DNA of 64,000 nucleotides, taken from contig JAVGWX010000005.1 of the NCBI GenBank assembly GCA_036924085.1, forward strand, positions 36,859,983 through 36,923,982. Direction: 5' to 3'. Both the position numbers and the translations under genes were made by a program. Under the pieces are notes generated by a model. It was not told the origin of the DNA. It ran no database searches and worked only from the letters and a program-made list of their open reading frames with translations. This DNA comes from Ariolimax columbianus. Lineage: Eukaryota > Mollusca > Gastropoda > Stylommatophora > Arionidae. Shown piece by piece: positions 49,701-58,700 of this stretch (its first letter is position 1; each line of letters begins with the position of its first letter).

Positions 49701-52700
49701 GAGCAAGAAGCTCTGGAAGCTAGCAAATTCCATGAGTGATGAAAACAGCTATACGCCAACTATTGCAATTGAAAATAAAGGAAAGGTACTAACTGGAGAA
49801 AAAAATCAGCGCATGTTCTAATCCAAAATTATGCAGAAACTAGTTGAAATAAAATCCCAGCAGACATGAAAAGGTATATTAACCCATTCAATCCCAGCTG
49901 ATCAGAAAAACTCACAACTGAATTCCCAGGACAAGGGGAATAGCTCTGCAAAGATTAGACGTGCTTGCGCAATAAAATTAATAACAAATACAATTTTAAA
50001 TTTATTTATGTGATTCAAACTCCAGTTTACAGATAAATGGAAGAGGTACTCTTCTGTGCACATGTTTTTTGTGAGTGTCATGTATGTTGGATGCAAAAAA
50101 TTAAACAAGCCAAGAAGAAGTCTATATAAAATGTCTTTCACTCTTGTCAATTTTGCTGATATATGTTCAAGCGAAAAGTAATCTCCCTTGGTTCATTGCA
50201 ACTAGTACATCTTTCATCTTCTTGTCCAATGTCTGATTTTCCAGTATACACCTCAAAGTTATATAGGTATCTAGTATGAGAATCTGCGGCACACCAAATT
50301 TTAATTCCTCAAGGATCTTTTTCCCCCTAAAATTCTGATGCAGGCATATGCATTGGTTTGTTCTGCCAAGTACTCAAAAAAGGTCTGAAGTAGAAATGAT
50401 GAAAGTGAAAGGTTTATCAAAAGCAGAGTAATCTAGATCTATGTCATCTGCAGGACCTGTTCCCTCACTAAATCCTTCAATAATGATATTACTCCGTTGC
50501 TTTGACCATTCTCTATCACCACTAGGGCCTGCCTGTGGGGCGGGTCACTTTGTCAGTCTTTGTCATCGCTACCGAGGCCAGTGTCGCTACTTTCATCTTC
50601 TACGTCCTGAACTTATTCCTCATCAACGTCCGATTCGTGCTCATTCTCTTCAACTCCATCAACAAATTCGCAACCACTATCGTCTGACTCATATGCATCT
50701 TCAGTCCGCACCAAGTTTTGAAGAAAATTTAAGGTCATTTTAAAAAAATCACAACTCGAACACCATACGTGATAGAAACAATCTGTAAACTGCAATGGCA
50801 GCCGCAATTACCGGCAGTCACGTGAAACCTAAATTTAGCATGTCTATTCGCAGGTAAAACGTAAGAAAAAATAATTTAAATCAGTATATCCACGGCGGCC
50901 GTCGCCGGCCAGTCTGGGAGCAAGTCGATATCGGTAGTCGCCAGCCGGTGTGGAATTGAATGGGTTAAGAAAGAAATAAACCACATGGAGCACTGAATGC
51001 GAGTACCTGAGGAACATCTGAAAGTAAATATCACCAAGACGAAATTGGAGTCAGCCATTAGTAAACTCAAGAAGAGAAAAGCCCCAGGAAAGGATGGCAT
51101 AACTAATAAAATGCTCTCTAGCATGGGAGAAGTAGCAAAGAACAAACTGCTACACATCTTTAACACAAGCTGGAAACAAGGAACTGTCCCCACAGTGTGG
51201 AAGGAGGCAAGGACTATCCCCATTCTTAAACATGAGAAGGCAACATGAAGCCAGGCAGTTACTGACCTATCAGTCTACTCAGCTGTGTGGGAAAATTAAT
51301 GTAACAAATAGTTAACACTAGAATAACCTGGCATATGGAATACAAAAATGTACTTAACCACCAGCAAGCCGGTTTTCGTAGAAATAGATCGACCAAAGAT
51401 CAGGTGACATATATCTTGCAGGAGATAGAAGATGCATTTCAAAGAAGAAAGAAGACTGGCAGTCTGGATAGACCTAGAAAAAAAAACCTTTGATAAAATA
51501 TGGAAGAGCGGGTTAAAACTCAAACTACTGCAAATGGGTGTAACCAACAACATGTACAAGTGGATCAGTGCTTACCTAGATAACAGGACAGCAAGAGTGC
51601 AACTCCAAGGACACTTCAACAAAAAGATGAAAATGGAACAAGGAGTTCCGCAAGGTGGAATACTTTTACCCATGCTGTTCCTCATATACATCAATGATAA
51701 AATCACAGAAATCCCTAAAAGAGTACACAGTGCATTATAAGCGGATGACCTGGCACTATGGACATCCCAAGAGTCTACACCTGTAGGTAGAAACAAATTG
51801 CAAGAGGCCCTAAATAAAATAAAGACACGGACAAAAAATGGCAAATCGCTATAAACAAAACCAAAACAATGTACACAATCTTCTCTCTATCTCCCAAACC
51901 AAAGAAGTGATCCTAAAAGTAAATTGCCAGACTCTTCCCCTTGACATAAGTCCAACTTATCTGGCAATAACAATGGACCCAAGGTTGACATGAAAAAAAC
52001 CAGATAAAAAAAGCTAAGAACAGAATGGCCATAATGAGAAAGATATCAGGCTCAACATGGGGGGAACTGATACAGGCACCATAAAGAAACTTCACAAGCT
52101 ATGTGAGAACAGTGCTAAAATATGGGATAGCAGCATGGTCCACAGCAACAAAGAATAACTTTCAAAAAATAAATACAACCCAAAATCAAGGTATACGTAT
52201 CATCAGTGGAGCTATGAGAGGCAAAGGACAAAGGCCGCCGTCCATCGTAGACGATAATGGTATAATTAATTTTGCTAGCGCTATTTTTAGTAAGGATTAA
52301 CTGTGCTACTTTTCATCCTCTCTCTCTCATCTCGAGTCGTCCGACCCCAGTGGCAAGTCAGGGACAAGACGACTAGGAGGCAACTACGAGATGCAGGGGA
52401 CTCCGCATCAAGCACCCGTGAAAAAGACGGCAGAGTCCGGAGTCGAACCCATACCACCTGATCACGAGGCCAACGGCTTAACCACTTCGCCATGGAATCC
52501 CCAGAGCTATGAAAAGAACACCAATAAATGCAATGGAGAACATCACATGAATCGAAAGTATATAGACGCAGAGATTAAAAAAACAGTCCAGCAGGGGGAG
52601 AAGTTCAAACAAATGCCTGATCACCCAATATATCACAGGATAAATTGCATGGGAAGAGGGAGATTAAAGAGAACGACTTCATATCAAAAACAAAATAACT

Positions 52701-55700
52701 TGCAAGAGCAGACCAAATCATAAGCTAGACAGTGGTTAGAGATCTGAAACAATCATCCCAAATCCCATGATGGAAAAAAGCTGTGTTGAGATGGTAGAAA
52801 CCATAGACAGAATAGGAAAAAAGGTAACAGACAGATTCAGAAAGGAAATTTATTACAGAAGAATATCTTAGGAGCGTATAGCCAGCAGAAACATGGATAC
52901 ATGTATATACAGAGGGCTCATCTAACAAAGCCACATCCAATGGAGGTGGAGGGGTCTATTATAGACTAAAGAATGGAGAATAAAAAAACTTGAGTATTAA
53001 CAACAGAAACATACTACAATAACTTCTGTGCAGAAGAAGGCCGCAGCTGAGTTTGTAATCCAAGATAAAGATATCCACCAAGAAAACATAGTATTCCTGA
53101 CTGATGCAGCGCTAAAACAACAAAAAGATGAAGATCTCGAGCAATGTATGCTCTCCATGACACAGCTTCAGCAGAACACCCAAGGTTGGTCATACAGTGG
53201 ATCCCATTCCACTGCAATATTGAAGGCAATGAAGCTGCAGACAAACTAACAAAGTGTGGAGGGGCATCCTCACAAACAGACCTGAGCATCCAATATAATG
53301 AGGCCAAGACCATAATTAAAGCCAACTTCAGGGGAAAATGGGCTGATCAACACCTCGACTTGCGAAAAAAAGACAGCTACTTTAACTTAACTAGAGAAGA
53401 GCAAGTCATCATCTTCAGACTGAGAACTGGGCATAACAGACGCAAGGGTTATCTTTACAACAAAATGAGGATTGGGACAGATAACAAGTGTCCATGTGGG
53501 TAGCATACCATGACTGTGGAACACATTCAACAAACCTGCATGCTCACACAGTAAAAGAGGGAACAATAGTGGGCTCACGAGACAGATACGAGACAAAAGC
53601 TGTATGGAGATAAAAAAGACCCTTACAAACAATGGTGTACTTTGTAAGAGAAATTGGGACCTTGATGTGAGGATGAATAAAGAAGAAGAAATGGAAAAAA
53701 TCACAGGCATCCTACCTCTATCCCATAGATGGGACACCAAGACCATGATACAAGCAGAAAAATACAAAAACATGACTGCACCCCCAATGAAGACCAGATT
53801 CAAAGATCTTGACAGTGGAAGATTGAAGAGAAGTAGCTTTGTACATCAGTCCAAAATATTAATGAGAACATATAAGGATGAATTACCAAACACTACTAAG
53901 GAGGTCAATACCCCTTCCAACCCCATGGAAACAACACCAAAATCTCAGCATAAAAACATTCATAACTGACACATTCCCTATGGGAGACCAAAATTCTCTC
54001 CAAAAGAATGCAGCAGCATCCGACATGATCAGTAACCTGTACCCCAGAGAAGCATGGAACCAGGTATATACTGATGGATCAGCAACAAGAGCAGTGAAAA
54101 ATGGAGGAGCAGGAATCTACGTTGTATACCCTGATAAAGAAAATGAAACCACTAATTCATCCACCGGAAAATTCTGTTCAAACTAATCGGCTGAAGAACA
54201 GGCACTAATTATTGCTGCAGAAATGATTAACAACACAACAAGCCAATGTCAGCAGATTGTATTCCTTACAGATGCAATGTCAGTTCTGTCAGCAGGTTGT
54301 ATTCCTTACAGATGCAATGTCAGTTCTGCAAGCCCTTAAAAATTATAAACTGCCAGAGCTTATTAAGGCCTTGGGCGAACTAAATGCAGAAAAAAGGGTA
54401 ATGCTACAGTGGATACCATCACACTGTGGCATACTAGGAAATGAGACAGCAGACAGGTTGGCAAAGTAGGGAGCAGCACATGAACAAAACAAAGAACAAA
54501 TAATCACCTTCCAAGAAAAGAAGACACTTATCCAAGCAATAAGGAAAGTTGACCAAACGAAAGACAGCTTGATCACTGTCTTGATCGAGTAGAACAAGTG
54601 ATCCTGTTCCGCTTGAGAATGGGACATAACAGATTGAATAGCCATTTATACCGGCTAATATTGACTCCATCGTCAATGTGGATGTGCGGGCAGGCAGCAC
54701 AGACATCCGAACATATCCTGCAAGAGTTGTTGCAAGGTTGTTCAGGATTGTGTTTCCGGTTGTTCAAGATGGTGGTTGGTTTGAATTGACAGAACAGAGA
54801 TTTATAACGTTTCAGATAAGTATTAGTGTTGAAAATTAATTTGTGTAATAATAACATAGTTGTGATTGTAGTTTATTGTAGCATACGTATTTTCAAATAT
54901 AGTGGCCTTGTTATAACAGATAGTTAGTGACTTGACAGAATTAAATAGCGTGGAACAGTGAGCGGTAGTAACACTCAAGTAACACTAGGCCTAGTCGTTT
55001 TGATACTTTGTAGAAAGGTAAATACCAGCGACATTTGTTTGTTCCTTTTTTGGCGTTGCTTTAAGAAGTATACATTTTATTAGGTATTAATATAACTTAT
55101 TGGCTAACAGGAAATAAACAGCAAAATTAGTATGGCCACTAAGACGAGACGAACTGCTGCGAGGAAAGGCCAAGTCAGATTATGTGATATGTGTGGCGAA
55201 AATGTTAGTATTACTACAACGTTGGAAGATGAAGGAACCGTTTTATGTAGGATATGTAGAGTTGAAGAGAGGCAGGCACAAATGGAGTGCAATATAAGGG
55301 AAAATGAGAAGAGATTAGAGGAGATAGAAAAGAGGCAGATGGAAATAGAAGGGAAACAAGTGAAAATGGAGGAAATTTTAAAGAAGCTGCAGTCAAGGTG
55401 TAGTCAAGGAAGTAAGGGAGATTTGAGTGAGGAAACAGCTCACAGGGCAGAGAGCTTTGGAGAGAAGTATGCACATATAGGTGAGGGGTCAGTTTTGGTA
55501 GTAGGAGATTCAATGGTGAGAGAGGTTGGCAGACATTTGTCTAAACAACACAACATGTTTGAAAGAATGGATATTGGGGGAGCAAAAATAGAGGACATAC
55601 AGGGGAGAATAAAGAGGTTAGATGACAAAGGAAACAGTCATGTGGTAGTATTGGCAGGTACAAATAATGTAAAGAGAGATGGTACAGAAATAATTATGGA

Positions 55701-58700
55701 TAAATATAAAAGTCTTATGAGAACACTTAAGGAAAAAAAGTTTAGAAAGGTCACAATGATGGGCATTTTAGACAGAGCAGATGGGTCAGACTATCTAGAT
55801 AGCAAAATAATAGGTATCAACCTTAGGTTACAGGTGATGTGTGCGGACATGGGAATGGAATTTATTGATGTTAAAGTAGACAAAAGTAAAATGTTAGATA
55901 GGGGAGGTTTACATCTAAATGAGATAGGACAGCATGTTGTAGCAAAGTATATGTTCTATCATTGTGTTAGAAATTTAAACTAGTAAGGCCTATGAAGTAT
56001 GAGACTAAAGATAGGCCTACAATAGGGTGCTATAGAGGATGTAGTCAAAGGGGTAATTTGGTGTCAGGGAAGTGTGAAATACATAGTAGAAAAGCAAACA
56101 CTAAAATGATAAAGCAGAAGCAAAAAGAGGAAAACCAACAACATTACAAACTAAAATGTTTTTATGCAAATGTGAGAAGCATAATAAATAAAAGAGAAGA
56201 ATTGGAACTGTATGTAGAAGAAGAAAAACCAGATAATAGGGTTAACAGAATCATGGACATATGAGGAGATTGCAGATAGTGAACTTGAAATTGAGGGATA
56301 TACAATGTTAAGGAAAGATAGGATAATTGGAGACAAGACTAAGGAAGGTGGCGTTTTATTATACTGTATAAATTCTGTTAATATAACGATCAAAGATTAT
56401 TTATCATGTGGTAACAAAAATGAAAGTGTATGGGGAGAAATAGAAAGTGGGGGTGAAAAAACAGTGATTGGAGTGTGCTATAGATGTCCATCAAGTCAAA
56501 AAGAGGAAGATGAGGAGCTGATTAGTAGTATAGCAAAGGCAAGTAAAGGGAAATTATTATTAATGGGAGATTTCAACTATCCAGAAATAAAATGGGATAT
56601 GGCAGAAGCACTTGTAGAGTCAAAACCTTTTGTTACGTGCATAACTGACAATTTTTTAATTCAACATGTAGAAGCAGCCACCAGAGGCAAAAACATACTC
56701 GACCTAGTTTTTACCACAGAGGAAAATATGATTGAAAACGTTACCGTTGGGGAACTGTTTGGCTCAAGTGACCATCAAATCATCCGTTGGGATCTTATTG
56801 CAGGGAAAGAAGTAAACATAAACACGCGAACATACGACTACTCTAAGGCAGATGTTAAGAGGATGAAAGAGGCAGCGAACCACATAATCTGGAAAGATAT
56901 TATTGTAGGAACAGATGTTGAACAGGAGTGGGAAAGTTTTAAAACAGTTCTAGAAACGCTAAAAGAGGAATGTGTTCCATGTAGGGAGGTAAACCCCAAG
57001 CGTAAAAAGTGGATAACTAGATTTGTAGTGAAATGTAGAAGAGCAAAAAATAAAGCATGGCAAAAATATATAGAGGCAGGTAAATCAAAAGAAACATATG
57101 TAAAATATTTGGACAAGCAGAACATATCTCAGAAAGCGAATAAAACAGCAAAAATAGACTTTGAAAAAAAACTTGCTCAGAGGATCAAGACTGACAGTAA
57201 AAGCTTCTTTTATTATGTTAGAAATAAACAAAGAACGAAAGACAAAGTAGGCCCTCTCATAGACAGTACAGGGAAAATAATAAGTGAGAATAGGGAGGCT
57301 GCTAATCTGCTCAATCAGTACTTTGGCACAGTCTTCACAAAGGAGGACTGCTCCGAGATCCCAGAGCCTATAGATATTTTTCAAAGAGACATGGATACAG
57401 CGGGATTAAGATCAATCTGTATTACAGAGGAAATGGTTTTTAAAAAATTGGAGGGGTTGAAAGTGAATAAATGTCCAGGTCAAGATGGTATTCACCCAAA
57501 ATTGCTGTATGAAATTAGAAACCAACTAGCAAAACCATTGGCTATATTATGTTCTCAATCACTTACAAAAGGGATTGTTCCACGGGATTGGAAAGATGCA
57601 GGAGTGATCCCCTTATTCAAAAAAGGCAAAAAATCAGATCCGGCAAATTATAGACCGGTGAGTTTAACGAGCATAGTCTGTAAATTGTTAGAGTCAATAA
57701 TCAAAGAAAACATTGTAATGCATTTAGACAAATTTAATCTAATTAGAAATAGTCAGCATGGGTTTACTAGAGGGAGATCATGCTTAACAAATCTATTAGA
57801 ATTCATGGAGGAGGTTACTAAAATCATAGATAAAGGGGAGCCAGTGGATGTTATTTATCTAGACTTTGCAAAGGCCTTTGATAGAGTACCTCATCAAAGA
57901 TTATTTCGAAAGTTAAAATCACATGGAATAGGTGGCGAAGTTGCCAAATGGATTGAAAATTGGTTAACGGGAAGAAGGCAGAGGGTGGGCATAAATAAGG
58001 AGTACTCTGAGTGGAGTGAAGTGAAAAGTGGTGTGCCACAGGGCTCGGTTTTGGGACCAATTTTGTTCTTGATATATATAAATGATTTGGACATTGATAT
58101 GAGATCCATGATTGCAAAATTTGCTGATGACACAAAACTATGCAGTAGTGTCTCATCTAAAGCAGAAGTGGATATATTGATGTCGGATTTAGATAAAATT
58201 CGAGAATGGTCTGTAAGCTGGCAAATGGAGTTTAATGTAGATAAATGTACAGTCATCCACATGGGTAGATCCAATATGGAACATAATTACAGAATAGGTG
58301 AAAACAATATTAGAAAGATAGATAAGGAAAGGGACCTAGGGGTTATAATAGATCATACAGGAAAGGTGAGTGAGCAAGTTAAGGTAGCAGTGAAAAAGGC
58401 AAATGCAATGTTAGGTATGATAAAAAGAAATATTAAACATAGGAGCAAGGAAGTGATCGTCAAACTGTATAAAGCTTTAGTTAGACCTAGATTGGAGTAC
58501 TGTGTACAGGTGTGGAGTCCTTATCATAGAGGGGACATAAACATGCTAGAAAGAAGACAAAAAAGAGCGACAAAGATGATAGTGGGATTCCAGAATTACA
58601 GTTATGAGGAACGACTCAGAAAAACCGGCCTACAGTGTCTCAAAGAGAGAAGAATTCGTGGTGACTTAATACAGGTTTATAAGATTATCAGAGGAATCGA

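Larger units (their letters stand above)
47888..53688 (+). mobile_element. Long RNase H LINE with 5' UTR, nested in the host LINE
   Basis: It starts with a GC-rich 5' UTR (47888-48480; gtgccgaggtgtgtgtggtg). An endonuclease follows (LQWNAEGIYNKKEALSRRL at 48687; IVVGDFNSQSERWG near 49036; LAENDHRPIKLTI near 49266), then a linker, then RT after the piggyBac insert (KAPGKDGITNKMLSSMGE at 51078; EQGVPQGGILLPMLFLIYI at 51640; YGIAAWSTAT at 52118), RNase H relics (WIPFHCNIEGNEAADKLT at 53196) and a Cys-rich end (KCPCG at 53488). It ends AAAGAAGAAG. AAATGGAAAAAA at 47857-47868 and 53689-53700 begins a target duplication that may extend to about 30 bp. It has many frameshifts. Confidence 0.8.

Noticed and set aside
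52440..52503. tRNA gene suggested by perfect A and B boxes
   Set aside because: It does not fold as a full cloverleaf with an anticodon arm by eye and is enclosed by target duplications as a SINE head. The same applies to the heads at 3861, 10473, 29981, 47679 and 63670.
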